NCBI RefSeq assembly: GCF_014696385.1
Contig: NZ_JACJQB010000005.1
Coordinates: 62,001 to 126,000 of the forward strand
Source: Pseudanabaena mucicola FACHB-723
GTDB lineage: Bacteria; Cyanobacteriota; Cyanobacteriia; Pseudanabaenales; Pseudanabaenaceae
Reading direction: 5' to 3'
DNA: 64,000 nucleotides
Shown: piece after piece, positions 35,724-44,430 of the stretch
Position numbering within the stretch: the stretch's first letter is position 1
Layout of the letters: each line of letters starts with the position of its first letter
Notes under the pieces: model-generated
What the model saw: the letters and a program-made list of their open reading frames with translations, nothing else
Told to the model about the DNA's origin: nothing
The model's database searches: none
Position numbers and translations under genes: made by a program

Positions 35724-36440
35724 ATGTTTGCTCAGTTTCGCTCTCAATATCCACAGGGTCGCATCCAGACGGAGATGCTTCCCAAAATCGATGGTCTTCA
35801 TGCCTTTAGAGCGATCGTTTCTGCGGGTGAGTCCATCATGGGGACAGCTACGGCTGTTGATAGCGATCTGGAAATAGCAGAGGATCGAGCAGTCAAAAGG
35901 GCGCTCACGATCGCAGGGCTTGCCTTCGACAATGGATTTGAGAATAACTATGGCAACTATGGCAGCCACTCGCCCATGTTGACGCAAGTTTCCCGTGAGC
36001 CATCCAGTGTTAATTCCTTACCATCGGCAAACTTTAATCAAATCGGGAGCCTAGAAACTAGCAATCACGCTGTCCATAGTTCTAGCGATAACTCCACCCA
36101 TACCATCCAAGCCGAGTCTACGCCTGATTATGCGAGTGACTATGGCAATAATTTTGACTATATGCCCAGTGCTACCATTGAGCCGCCGAAACCTGAGCCA
36201 ATTACATCTGCTCCCAAGCTCACCTCAGAAGCGGTCGATCTTTCCGATGCAATTTCTAAAATCGATGTGGAAATGGAGCGACTAGGCTGGAAAAAAGAGC
36301 AGGGACGTGACTATTTGGTACGCACTTTTCATAAAAAGTCGCGTCAGCAATTAACCGACGCAGAACTATTACAATTTCTGAGCCATTTAAAATCCTTGGC
36401 AACACCACATCGACAGGCAGAAAATGACGATTTCTTCTAG
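35724..36440 (+). CDS. Conserved cyanobacterial protein of unknown function
   Basis: About 238 residues from the ATG at 35724 (MFAQFRSQYPQGRIQTEML); an upstream in-frame TTG is less likely. The N-terminal ~70 residues (GLHAFRAIVSAGESIMGTATAVDSD) form a beta-beta-alpha-like unit that resembles small nucleic-acid-binding folds, followed by a Ser/Asn-rich linker and a helical C-terminus (LSDAISKIDVEMERLGWKK, LTDAELLQFLSHLKSL). I do not recognise a family. It lies between the HD-GYP gene and ycf46 on the same strand. Confidence 0.65.
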   Translation: MFAQFRSQYPQGRIQTEMLPKIDGLHAFRAIVSAGESIMGTATAVDSDLEIAEDRAVKRALTIAGLAFDNGFENNYGNYGSHSPMLTQVSREPSSVNSLPSANFNQIGSLETSNHAVHSSSDNSTHTIQAESTPDYASDYGNNFDYMPSATIEPPKPEPITSAPKLTSEAVDLSDAISKIDVEMERLGWKKEQGRDYLVRTFHKKSRQQLTDAELLQFLSHLKSLATPHRQAENDDFF

Positions 36441-36507
36441 AATTGTTGGTTAAAAATCGCGATCGAAGCTTGCGAAGCAAGTTGTCAGATATCTAGGGCA
36501 TTCACTG

Positions 36508-38163
36508 ATGAAATCCGTTAATTTTAAAGAAGAATTAAGCCTGTTAATTCGTGCCAAATGCCCCATCATTTATGTGGTGACATGGGAAGAAGAGCGTGCT
36601 GAAAAGGCGATCGCACAGGTTGCCAAGGAATGTGGCCCACCTCGCGAGATGCACTATTACGATCTAGTGCGTGGCTTTGAGCATAATCAGGAAGGCAAAA
36701 ACAATCTGCTGCAAGCTCTGCAAATTGTCGAAAATAGCGATCGCAAAACATCAGCAATTTATGTTTTTCGAGATTTACATCGGCGTTTAGCTTCACCAAG
36801 GCTAGATGAAATCTTTGTGCGTCAACTTCGCAATCTCTATCGCAGTCTTCGCAATTCTCGCAAGACCTTGATTTTATTAAGTCCATTGCTAGAGCTACCC
36901 TCCGAGTTAGAAGAGCAAGTCACGGTTCTCTATTTTCCCCTGCCTGAAACCAAAGAAATTCGCACCATCATTGAGCAGATGATTCCGCCTGAGCAGTTAC
37001 GAATGGAAAGCAATAGCCTCGAACAATTAATTAAGGCTTGCATGGGTATGACTCGCGATCGCATTTGTCACACCCTATCCAAGTCAATTGTCCAGAAACA
37101 TTTTCTCAATGAGTCAGATATTGATCGCGTTTTAGTAGAAAAACAAAAACGGATTCGCCAAACCGAATTCTTAGAATTTTTCACTCCCAATGAAACCCTC
37201 GATAGTATCGGTGGTTTAGATAATTTCAAGCTCTGGTTGATGCAACGTCAGCAAGCCTTTTCCGATGAAGCAAGGGCTTTTGGTTTGCCGAACCCAAGGG
37301 GAGTTTTGTTATTAGGTATTCAGGGTACGGGCAAAAGTCTCTGTGCCAAAGCGATCGCCAATCTTTGGCGATTGCCCCTACTGCGCCTAGATGTTGGGCG
37401 GCTATTTGGTAGCCTTGTCGGACAGTCCGAAAGCCGCACCCGTCAGACCATTCAACTCGCTGAAGCCCTCGCGCCTTGCATTCTCTGGATTGATGAAATC
37501 GACAAAGCCTTTGGCGGCATTGCCAACAGCACAGGTGATTCGGGAACGAGTCAAAGGGTTTTAGGGACTTTATTGACATGGATGCAGGAAAAAGCCAGCC
37601 CTGTTTTTGTCGTCGCCACCGCCAACAATATTCATGCCCTCCCGCCTGAACTACTGCGAAAAGGAAGATTTGACGAATTGTTCTTTATTAATCTCCCCAC
37701 CTATGAAGAACGTAAAGAAATCTTTTTGCTGCATCTCAAACGATTTCGCCCCACGGAATTACATAATTTTGACATTGACAAGATGTCATCAATCTCTAAG
37801 GAGTTTAGTGGCGCAGAAATTGAACAGGCGATTGTGGAAGGAATGTACCGAGCCTTCCATGAAAAGCGTGATGTCAATACCGATGACATTATCGGCGCAA
37901 TCAGGGAAACCTATCCCTTGGCGAGTACCGCTAGAGAGCAGATTAGTTTTATGCAGGCTTGGGCAACTCAAGGCAGGGCTAGAAGTGCTTCCCGTGGGGA
38001 GGTAATCGATCTGCCCAGCGATAAGGCGAACTTCAAATTAGCTGAGCGCAGTGATATGACTGTAATCGATGGGGCTGTTGCAGCTAGCAATGATAAATCT
38101 GTAAAGCATCGTCCCTTGCCCCTACCGCCTCTACCCCAAATTAAATCTAGTTCCGAATCATGA
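36508..38163 (+). CDS. ycf46: Ycf46-type AAA ATPase
   Basis: 551 residues. Ycf46 is an AAA protein of cyanobacteria and red-algal plastids, linked in Synechocystis to inorganic carbon use. The N-terminal ~230 residues (LLIRAKCPIIYVVTWEEERA) precede a AAA module with Walker A LLGIQGTGKSLCAKAIA, Walker B CILWIDEIDKAF, sensor VVATANNIHALPPELLRKGRFDE and the C-terminal lid. The Walker A shows GIQGTGKS instead of the usual GPPGTGKS. The stop overlaps the start of the DUF3038 gene by four bases, so the two are translationally coupled. Confidence 0.9.
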   Translation: MKSVNFKEELSLLIRAKCPIIYVVTWEEERAEKAIAQVAKECGPPREMHYYDLVRGFEHNQEGKNNLLQALQIVENSDRKTSAIYVFRDLHRRLASPRLDEIFVRQLRNLYRSLRNSRKTLILLSPLLELPSELEEQVTVLYFPLPETKEIRTIIEQMIPPEQLRMESNSLEQLIKACMGMTRDRICHTLSKSIVQKHFLNESDIDRVLVEKQKRIRQTEFLEFFTPNETLDSIGGLDNFKLWLMQRQQAFSDEARAFGLPNPRGVLLLGIQGTGKSLCAKAIANLWRLPLLRLDVGRLFGSLVGQSESRTRQTIQLAEALAPCILWIDEIDKAFGGIANSTGDSGTSQRVLGTLLTWMQEKASPVFVVATANNIHALPPELLRKGRFDELFFINLPTYEERKEIFLLHLKRFRPTELHNFDIDKMSSISKEFSGAEIEQAIVEGMYRAFHEKRDVNTDDIIGAIRETYPLASTAREQISFMQAWATQGRARSASRGEVIDLPSDKANFKLAERSDMTVIDGAVAASNDKSVKHRPLPLPPLPQIKSSSES

Positions 38164-38711
38164 ACTCAAATCCTGCGCCCTCCTTTGAAAATCCAGATTT
38201 GCCACAGTTGCAGGCAATCAAGGCGCATTTAGATTTAGTGCTGCTGTCCCTAGAGGCATTAACGGGAATAGGATCTGATGAAATGTTAGCGGTTGCCGAA
38301 AAATTAGGTTTAGAAGAAATTTTAAGCGATCGCATTACGTTGTGGCGGTTGCGGCAAGCGAGTCCATTACGCAAGGGCAAAGGACGTAAAAAGCTGGATG
38401 TTGATGAGGCAAGGGCAATGACATTAATCAGTTGCACCCTAGCTTCGCAGCAACAGTTCGCGATTCGGAATGCGGTGGCGCTGTTGGAACAATCCACTGC
38501 ACTAAAACGCCCGCCTTATCGCGAACCGATCTTGGGAGATTATCTCGATCGGTTTAATACTCTCTATCAAGAACGGATGGCAGAAGAGGAGCAAGCTAAA
38601 CCCGATGCAATTCAGCGTTTAGCCTTAAAACTATTAATTGATTTGCTGTTTTATAGTTCGCAAATTGGTTCACGCCGCCTTTGGGTTGCCCTATTTGAGC
38701 GATCGCAATAG
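38160..38711 (+). CDS. DUF3038 protein
   Basis: 183 residues, helical, matching the cyanobacterial DUF3038 pattern: LDLVLLSLEALTGIGSDEML, RITLWRLRQASPLRKGKGRKK and DEARAMTLISC. The function is unknown. The ATGA overlap with ycf46 suggests that the products act together, possibly as an AAA ATPase and a partner. The basic KGKGRKK patch could bind nucleic acid or an acidic partner. Confidence 0.8.
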   Translation: MNSNPAPSFENPDLPQLQAIKAHLDLVLLSLEALTGIGSDEMLAVAEKLGLEEILSDRITLWRLRQASPLRKGKGRKKLDVDEARAMTLISCTLASQQQFAIRNAVALLEQSTALKRPPYREPILGDYLDRFNTLYQERMAEEEQAKPDAIQRLALKLLIDLLFYSSQIGSRRLWVALFERSQ

Positions 38712-38748
38712 TTTTAATGAGCCAGCGCTTTGTGCTGGCTCATTAAAA
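38712..38748. terminator. Hairpin between convergent DUF3038 and helicase genes
   Basis: 17-bp arms with one mismatch (38712-38728 and 38732-38748), core AGCGC-TTT-GTGCT, flanked by T-run on the left and A-run on the right, so it can terminate from both directions. Confidence 0.75.
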
Positions 38749-38772
38749 ATGTGATGCTACTTAACAACTGAA

Positions 38773-38800
38773 CAAGGGGCTTAAGTCCTCCTTTTGTCTG
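38773..38800. repeat. Diverged copy of the CAAGGGGCTTAAG palindrome
   Basis: CAAGGGGCTTAAG matches the left side of the palindrome at 28985-29004, and the TTGTCTG flank is also shared, but the right arm has a small insertion (TCCTCCTT) that spoils the symmetry. Confidence 0.5.
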
Positions 38801-38807
38801 CACGTAA

Positions 38808-41432
38808 CTAAATCACCTCATTCACAGGGAAGCGATCAATCATCTGAGCCGCCTGTTTTGCCGCTTGATAGATTTGGGTTGGCAAATTAGGGACATGGGG
38901 AATTTGATAGAGCAAATCAATAGTGCGGCGCATCAAACGCACAATATCCCCTTCATCAAGGTTGGTATTTTGGCATAGCTCAAACCATTCCATCCCCAGC
39001 GCCCACTGCTCAACTAGTCCCGTCAACTCATAATCTAGCCATGCAGGGATATCCACCAAATAACGACGCTGGATCGGCATCAGTTGCCGACGAATTTCGC
39101 GCAAACCATCAAGGGCATCTTCGACCGTGGGCGACAGACCGAATTTAATCCAGTTGTCGGGGCGCGTATTTTCGCTAACAATGGCAGCGCAGACGGTGGC
39201 GAGATGGTGCGGGGCAAGATTATCTAATTCACCAGACATTAGGCATAGAGCTAACCACAGTTCATTTTCACCGCGCAAAGCCGCTACAACTTTACCCCGA
39301 TCTGTTGGTTGGGTCTCTTCCAGACATGCATAGCTTTGCAAAATATTGACTAGGCTCATAAATTCTTGCCAATGTCTTTGGCGGCGCTCATTAACCACCT
39401 TTTGTTGGAAGTCAATTTGGCGTTGCAACTGCTCAAGACGATTGACTTTTTTGAAAATAGCGCCACGATCATTCATTTTGGAGACAGGATGCTGATTCAT
39501 CTCGGCTTCGATCGCAATTACTCGTGCCTGTTGTTTGAGGACTTCAGGAGCTAGTTCGAGTTCGGGTAAGGGCTGAATTGTTTTTGCGATCGCAAGACTA
39601 GTTTCATCCCCCTCGATGGACTGTCCGGGACGCAGTGGCAATTTACTGGGGTATTCAATATCACCATCGAGCAGTAAATCTGTCCCCACCTGCACAATAT
39701 CTTTGTAGCCGACCGTATACCAACGATTATCGTGCCCCAGACAGACAAACCAAGGGAATTGACCAGAACCTTGCACCTTGGCAGCCAGCACCACATGCAC
39801 AATTAAACCCTTGTTGGTGCGAATCGTCAGTGGTGAACCTGACAGTAAATAGGGGGCATAGGATGCCAAATCATTGAGGCGCATCTCTTCGGCTTGTTGA
39901 GCAAGCATTTTGAGCAACCGCTTTTCCTCTCGATTGCGATCGCGCAATTTGTCATAGACTTCCAATTGCTTCAAATCAACATTAGCCAGATCCTGCTCTA
40001 ACTTCGCAATTTGTTCCGTCACCGATTCGAGATTCTGGATCTGTGGGGCAAGGTTTAGATCAGCGAGATATTGACCGAAGCTGCGTTCTACCAAGTCTCG
40101 CGCTTGTTCTAGGGAATGGGTTTGCAGCAGATTCATCACCATGCCATAGCTGGGCGCAAACTGGCTCACCAATGGATCGGCGCTCGATGTGGCTAGATGA
40201 GCCGCTTCCTTCGCACCCTCAAAGGGAGTTTGCACCGTCACCACATAGCCCACCTCATCCATCCCCCTTCTCCCTGCACGTCCTGCCATTTGCAGAAACT
40301 CCGAAGCATTTAACAATCGATGTCCGCGATCGGTGCGCTTGGAAATACTCGAAATTACCGTGGTGCGAGCAGGCATATTTATCCCTGCGGCAAGGGTTTC
40401 TGTCGCAAATACGACCTTGATTAAGCCTTGTTGAAATAGCTCCTCCACAAAGCCTTTCCATGCGGGTAAGATCCCTGCGTGATGAGCGGCAATACCTCGA
40501 TAGAGGGCATCAATGTGGGTCGGTTTGCCAATCTCAGGATTCGCTGCAATAAACGCATCAATTTGGGGCTTCAGTCTGAGTGATTCTTCGGCATTGACAA
40601 GGGAAATATTGCCCAAATCTGTAACCGACTTATCGCAGCCACGACGACTAAAAATGAAGTAAATCGCGGGCAGCATATCCCGTTGCCGCAAATGGGAAAT
40701 TACGGCTCCGACGCTGGGGACAATTTTATGGCGTTCTTCTTTGGTGGGAGGCTTGTTAGTGAGGGGCTTGAGCCGTGGATTAATTTTTTGATAAGAGCTA
40801 TCGAGCAGCGGAAAAAAGCCTTTGCTATTGCAAAAAGAATGTTGCAGTGGCACAGGACGAAAATCAGAATAGATTAACTCCGTATCACCATGAACTTTGT
40901 GAATCCAGTCCGTTAGTTGTTGACTGTTCGCCACCGTTGCCGAGAGTGCCACCAGTTGCACACCCGCAGGGCAATAAACAATCGATTCTTCCCAAACTGT
41001 CCCTCGCTGGCGGTCATTCATGTAGTGGCATTCATCTAGTACCACCACTTCCACATCCGTGAGTGATGTCCCCACTTCACCAATCGGCGTACCGTAGAGC
41101 ATGTTCCGAAAAATCTCGGTGGTCATCACTAAAATCGGAGCATCACGATTGACCGATGTATCGCCTGTTAATAACCCCACATTTTCATCGCCAAACTGAT
41201 GACGAAAATCGCGCAATTTCTGATTGGATAGGGCTTTGAGGGGTGTGGTATAAAAAACGCGCCGATTCCCCGCTAGCGCTGCATGGATGGCATACTCACC
41301 AATTAGGGTCTTTCCTGAACCTGTGGGCGCACAAACAACGACCGACTTACCAGCTTGCAAGGCGGCAATCGCCTGTAATTGAAACGAATCAAGCTCAAAG
41401 GGATATAGTTCTTGGGGGTCTAATGCTTGCAC
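38808..41432 (-). CDS. Ski2/Mtr4-like DEAD-box RNA helicase
   Basis: 874 residues from a GTG at 41430-41432. A superfamily 2 helicase with Q-motif-like ELDSFQLQAI, Walker A APTGSGKTL, DECH box VVLDECHYMND, SATVANS (III), then QMAGRAGRRGMD (VI). The C-terminal part has an SH3-like beta segment (NKGLIVHVVLAAKV) and the DSHCT helical domain (about 700-874). It is the cyanobacterial counterpart of plastid ISE2, which acts in plastid RNA processing. It probably unwinds RNA for decay or maturation; the substrate is unknown. Confidence 0.9.
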   Translation of the reverse strand: MQALDPQELYPFELDSFQLQAIAALQAGKSVVVCAPTGSGKTLIGEYAIHAALAGNRRVFYTTPLKALSNQKLRDFRHQFGDENVGLLTGDTSVNRDAPILVMTTEIFRNMLYGTPIGEVGTSLTDVEVVVLDECHYMNDRQRGTVWEESIVYCPAGVQLVALSATVANSQQLTDWIHKVHGDTELIYSDFRPVPLQHSFCNSKGFFPLLDSSYQKINPRLKPLTNKPPTKEERHKIVPSVGAVISHLRQRDMLPAIYFIFSRRGCDKSVTDLGNISLVNAEESLRLKPQIDAFIAANPEIGKPTHIDALYRGIAAHHAGILPAWKGFVEELFQQGLIKVVFATETLAAGINMPARTTVISSISKRTDRGHRLLNASEFLQMAGRAGRRGMDEVGYVVTVQTPFEGAKEAAHLATSSADPLVSQFAPSYGMVMNLLQTHSLEQARDLVERSFGQYLADLNLAPQIQNLESVTEQIAKLEQDLANVDLKQLEVYDKLRDRNREEKRLLKMLAQQAEEMRLNDLASYAPYLLSGSPLTIRTNKGLIVHVVLAAKVQGSGQFPWFVCLGHDNRWYTVGYKDIVQVGTDLLLDGDIEYPSKLPLRPGQSIEGDETSLAIAKTIQPLPELELAPEVLKQQARVIAIEAEMNQHPVSKMNDRGAIFKKVNRLEQLQRQIDFQQKVVNERRQRHWQEFMSLVNILQSYACLEETQPTDRGKVVAALRGENELWLALCLMSGELDNLAPHHLATVCAAIVSENTRPDNWIKFGLSPTVEDALDGLREIRRQLMPIQRRYLVDIPAWLDYELTGLVEQWALGMEWFELCQNTNLDEGDIVRLMRRTIDLLYQIPHVPNLPTQIYQAAKQAAQMIDRFPVNEVI

Positions 41433-41524
41433 GCAAGTCTGCCTGAATAATTTATTTGTGATCGTTGCAAATTAGTTGATTGACAATAAAGCGGATAACC
41501 AGTGCGATCGCAATTTTATGTCAA

Positions 41525-41553
41525 CAAGCAAAGCCACAGGGTAACTTTGCTTG
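41525..41553 (-). terminator. Hairpin downstream of lipoprotein gene
   Basis: 9-bp arms CAAGCAAAG and CTTTGCTTG with an 11-base loop, 18 bases after the lipoprotein stop on the minus strand. There is no T-run, so this is tentative. Confidence 0.45.
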
Positions 41554-41571
41554 CCAAAGAAATTAAGGAAA

Positions 41572-42135
41572 CTATTTTTTAACCAATTTTACTGGTTGAC
41601 CCTCAGCTTGGAGTTCTTTGCCATCTGCAGATAGGGTGTATGGCTGCTTAGGAGGAGCTTGCGCTGGTTTTTCTCCGTTTACAGTTTCGACCTGTGACAC
41701 GACCTTGCCATCTTCAATCGTAATTTTGCCAGCAGTCTTGATTTCTTGAACTTCATCCTTGGTGGAAACTGCTTTTAGAGTTGCCTCAAATGTACCTTCA
41801 GGCTTAATTGTCCATTCACCTGTAACCGACTTAACGCCATCTTTTTCGGCATCAGCTAATACCTTAGGATCGAGGACTACGTTATATTCACCTGCAACCT
41901 TGTCAAGACTGGGGGTATTGGTGCTGGTTGTAGTTTTGTCAGGCGCGGTGGTTGCGGTTTCCGTGGGACTAGCACTAGGTGATGCCGATGCGGTGGGGCT
42001 AGCTGTAGAGGCGGCAGTGGTTGGTGCAGTTGTGGTTTGCTGAGGTTGCTGACATGCCGAAACAAAGGTTACACAGCTAACTGCGATCGCAGCGAGGATA
42101 CTTTTCTTGATAGAAGAATTGAGTGATTTTTTCAC
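41572..42135 (-). CDS. Predicted lipoprotein with low-complexity linker
   Basis: 187 residues from a GTG. The signal peptide ends in a lipobox FVSAC with Cys28, so the mature protein should be lipid-anchored. A Thr/Ala/Ser/Pro-rich linker (about 30-75) precedes a ~110-residue C-terminal domain with EYNVVLDPKVL, GEWTIKPEGTFEATLKAV and TAGKITIEDGKVVSQV, suggesting a beta-sandwich that resembles other lipocalin-like exported domains. I do not recognise a specific family. It is flanked by hairpins on both sides, so it is probably a single-gene transcript. Confidence 0.75.
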   Translation of the reverse strand: MKKSLNSSIKKSILAAIAVSCVTFVSACQQPQQTTTAPTTAASTASPTASASPSASPTETATTAPDKTTTSTNTPSLDKVAGEYNVVLDPKVLADAEKDGVKSVTGEWTIKPEGTFEATLKAVSTKDEVQEIKTAGKITIEDGKVVSQVETVNGEKPAQAPPKQPYTLSADGKELQAEGQPVKLVKK

Positions 42136-42249
42136 GATTAGTTTAGAGATGTAATTAACAGTAAGTAACGGCTGGAAATTAGTATGGAGTGTGCTTGTTT
42201 AATCAAGATACTCTACAGGTTATTTCTTAGCAAACTGTTTGGATCATAG

Positions 42250-42293
42250 CCTAAGCGAGTATTGCAATCTAGCAAAGGCAATACTCGTTTAGG
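42250..42293 (-). terminator. Hairpin downstream of cruF
   Basis: 16-bp arms with one mismatch (CCTAAGCGAGTATTGC at 42250-42265 against 42278-42293) and a 12-base loop. It lies between the cruF stop and the start of the lipoprotein gene. Confidence 0.5.
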
Positions 42294-42345
42294 TCGCCGT
42301 TACATTTAATTTGCAGTTGATTGCTTTGCTCTCAACCCATGAATA

Positions 42346-43362
42346 TTAACGGGTGGCAATTGTTTCCACTGGCGCAGAATCCACGGCGACCACTGGCATA
42401 TTTGCGGCATCAGTTGCGATCGCAGTTGGCTCATTAGGAGTAGTGAAATAAAGGACTACCAGAGGTAATGCACCAACCAAGATGCCAAGCAAAGCAGGAA
42501 CGTAAAAACCTGCATTGAAGCTCAGAATTAAGGCAAACATAAAGTTGCCTGCATACATGAGGGCAGGAAACATGATTTGCTGACGATTGAGAATTGGCTG
42601 ATCGTCTTTGCCCCAAATCAAGGATGCAACGGTCATAAATACAGTACCAGTACCAAACCAGCCAAAAAAGTTTTGGTAAGGCATTCCGTAAAATTCTCCC
42701 GCTTGATGCCATTCCCAGAAGGGATAATCGGTCTGACTCATCGCAGGATCAAGCACAAAGTCCCAAGAGGTGAGCATCAAGGCTCCTAATGCGATCGCCA
42801 CTAGGCGATATCCCCAACCCGTACCTAACCGCATCAAGGTAGCTGATACCAAGAAGGCAGAAAAGCCCATATAGAACCAAGACAAAGGAATTGTGAAGGG
42901 TACGAGGTCAGCAATTTTGTAACCCAGTCCGCTCAGGTATGAGTAAGCACCAAAGGGAAAACCAGTGCTAGTGCCAAGTAGCTCGCTAGTCAAGGAAAGC
43001 CCCACCGCAGGAATACAAAATGCGAGGGTACGCTTTAATCCGATCATTTGCTTGCCATAGAGGAAGGCGGCGATCGCGCCAAAAATCATGTAGGATGCAC
43101 CGCCATTTTGCATTCCCCATGAAAAGACTTGCAAACCAGCTTCCGATAAGCTTTCAATAAACGCTGTGTTTGGTAGGACAAGAACCAGACCGAACAGACC
43201 AAATACCATTGAAACTAGGTGCATTCCTAAATTGAACCAATGTGCGGGGATCGCTCTCCTCATCACGCCATTTACTCCCAGAAATAATTGAAATTTACTT
43301 GAATTAAGTTTGAAATTTGCGAATTTTGCTTTAATTAACTTAACAAAAGTATAAGCTAGCAT
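42346..43362 (-). CDS. cruF: Gamma-carotene 1'-hydroxylase CruF
   Basis: 338 residues, membrane protein of the carotenoid hydratase family (DUF422). In cyanobacteria CruF hydrates the psi end of gamma-carotene on the way to myxol glycosides. About eight hydrophobic segments carry the family features SELLGTSTGFPFGAYSYLSGLG, LTSWDFVLDPAMS, and the GEFYGMPYQNFFGWF region. The start is uncertain: ATG at 43360-43362 has AAGGA upstream, while an internal GTG/ATG at 43266/43263 (MRRAIPAHWFNLG) is preceded by GGGAG; the first ~32 residues are polar and may not be needed. It complements crtP/crtB at the left of the window but lies in a different transcript. Confidence 0.85.
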   Translation of the reverse strand: MLAYTFVKLIKAKFANFKLNSSKFQLFLGVNGVMRRAIPAHWFNLGMHLVSMVFGLFGLVLVLPNTAFIESLSEAGLQVFSWGMQNGGASYMIFGAIAAFLYGKQMIGLKRTLAFCIPAVGLSLTSELLGTSTGFPFGAYSYLSGLGYKIADLVPFTIPLSWFYMGFSAFLVSATLMRLGTGWGYRLVAIALGALMLTSWDFVLDPAMSQTDYPFWEWHQAGEFYGMPYQNFFGWFGTGTVFMTVASLIWGKDDQPILNRQQIMFPALMYAGNFMFALILSFNAGFYVPALLGILVGALPLVVLYFTTPNEPTAIATDAANMPVVAVDSAPVETIATR

Positions 43363-43437
43363 ACCATCTATCCTTGAGTTTGGGGCTGATTGGCAGTAAC
43401 CACAAACTCAATAAAGTTATGGGTTACGCACAGGACT

Positions 43438-43983
43438 TTATGTGGTTGCCCATAGCCAGAGGATGGCAGCAAATACTGCGATCGCAAATAATAGAAATTT
43501 ATTCACATCACGACTATTAATAGGTTGTGGTTTCTCTAGAGAAACTTCGCGAAATGGCTTCTGATCAGCATTGTTTGTGCGGGGGCTGCGGGCAATTGGT
43601 TTAGATTGATAGCTGTCAGGGGATTCCAAAAGTGGCACTTCCGAGACGACACCTTCCAATTTGCTAAGCTGCGGCGCAGTAAAAATCCCCAACATAAAAC
43701 GGGCGGATTTGCGGATACTGCCAATGGGATGCTTTTTGAGGCTGCGACATAATGCGATCGCATCTTCAGTTCTACCTGCCGCATCGTAGGAATTAGATAA
43801 CCAAATGAGAATGTCGCCACCGAGATTTGTGTCTAGCTCTATCAAAGCACGGGCGCGTTCTAAAACTGCGATCGCAGCTTGATAGTTACCGCCTTCAAAG
43901 TTACTAACCCCTGCTTGATATAGCTCTAAAGCTAGTTGCTCTGCACTAATTTCTTGACTAGGCTCTTGACTGATTTCTTCCAT
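43438..43983 (-). CDS. TPR protein with C-terminal membrane anchor
   Basis: 181 residues: TPR-like helices (about 17-105, including GNYQAAIAVLERARALI and IWLSNSYDAAGRTEDAIALC), a polar linker and a single membrane helix at the end (about 162-178, FLLFAIAVFAAILWLW). The TPR part resembles the N-terminus of the M48-like protein at 14534-16594. It starts three bases after the mutT-like gene on the same strand, in a cysK-mutT-TPR run. The function is unknown. Confidence 0.75.
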   Translation of the reverse strand: MEEISQEPSQEISAEQLALELYQAGVSNFEGGNYQAAIAVLERARALIELDTNLGGDILIWLSNSYDAAGRTEDAIALCRSLKKHPIGSIRKSARFMLGIFTAPQLSKLEGVVSEVPLLESPDSYQSKPIARSPRTNNADQKPFREVSLEKPQPINSRDVNKFLLFAIAVFAAILWLWATT

Positions 43984-43986
43984 CAG

Positions 43987-44430
43987 TTAGTTTTGTCTCC
44001 ATGTTCTTAAAGCTTGGACAATTTCATAGTTAGCCGCAGGCAATTGATAACAATCTAATTCATCCACTGACACCCAGCGAATTTCCGAACATGCCATCAT
44101 CTGCGGTTCACCAGAGACATGGGTACAGTGATGCACTACTAGGCTAACCCGCAATGTTTCATACTCAAAATCAACGGTAATCAGATGATCCTCAACTGCA
44201 ACTTCAATCGCTAATTCCTCTTGCAACTCACGCTTAATGCATTCTGCCGCCGTCTCATCTCCTTCGATCTTGCCACCAGGGAACTCCCAATATCCTGCCA
44301 ATTCACCTTCGGGAAGGCGGCGATCAATCAGAATTTTATGGCGATCGCGATCCCAAACAACGCCAACCCCAATACAGCGATACTTTTTGGCGGGTACATC
44401 CGTTGGTAAATCCTTTGGCAAATTAGTCAT
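43987..44430 (-). CDS. mutT: Nudix hydrolase, MutT-like
   Basis: About 147 residues from the ATG at 44428-44430. The Nudix box is complete: GGKIEGDETAAECIKRELQEELAIE, shown here in its parts GGKIEGDE and RELQEELAIE. The N-terminal VGVVWDRDRHKILIDRR and GELAGYWEFPGGK match 8-oxo-dGTP diphosphatases, which remove oxidised nucleotides; substrate is inferred. Its start overlaps the end of the cysteine synthase gene by eight bases, implying translational coupling. Confidence 0.82.
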   Translation of the reverse strand: MTNLPKDLPTDVPAKKYRCIGVGVVWDRDRHKILIDRRLPEGELAGYWEFPGGKIEGDETAAECIKRELQEELAIEVAVEDHLITVDFEYETLRVSLVVHHCTHVSGEPQMMACSEIRWVSVDELDCYQLPAANYEIVQALRTWRQN

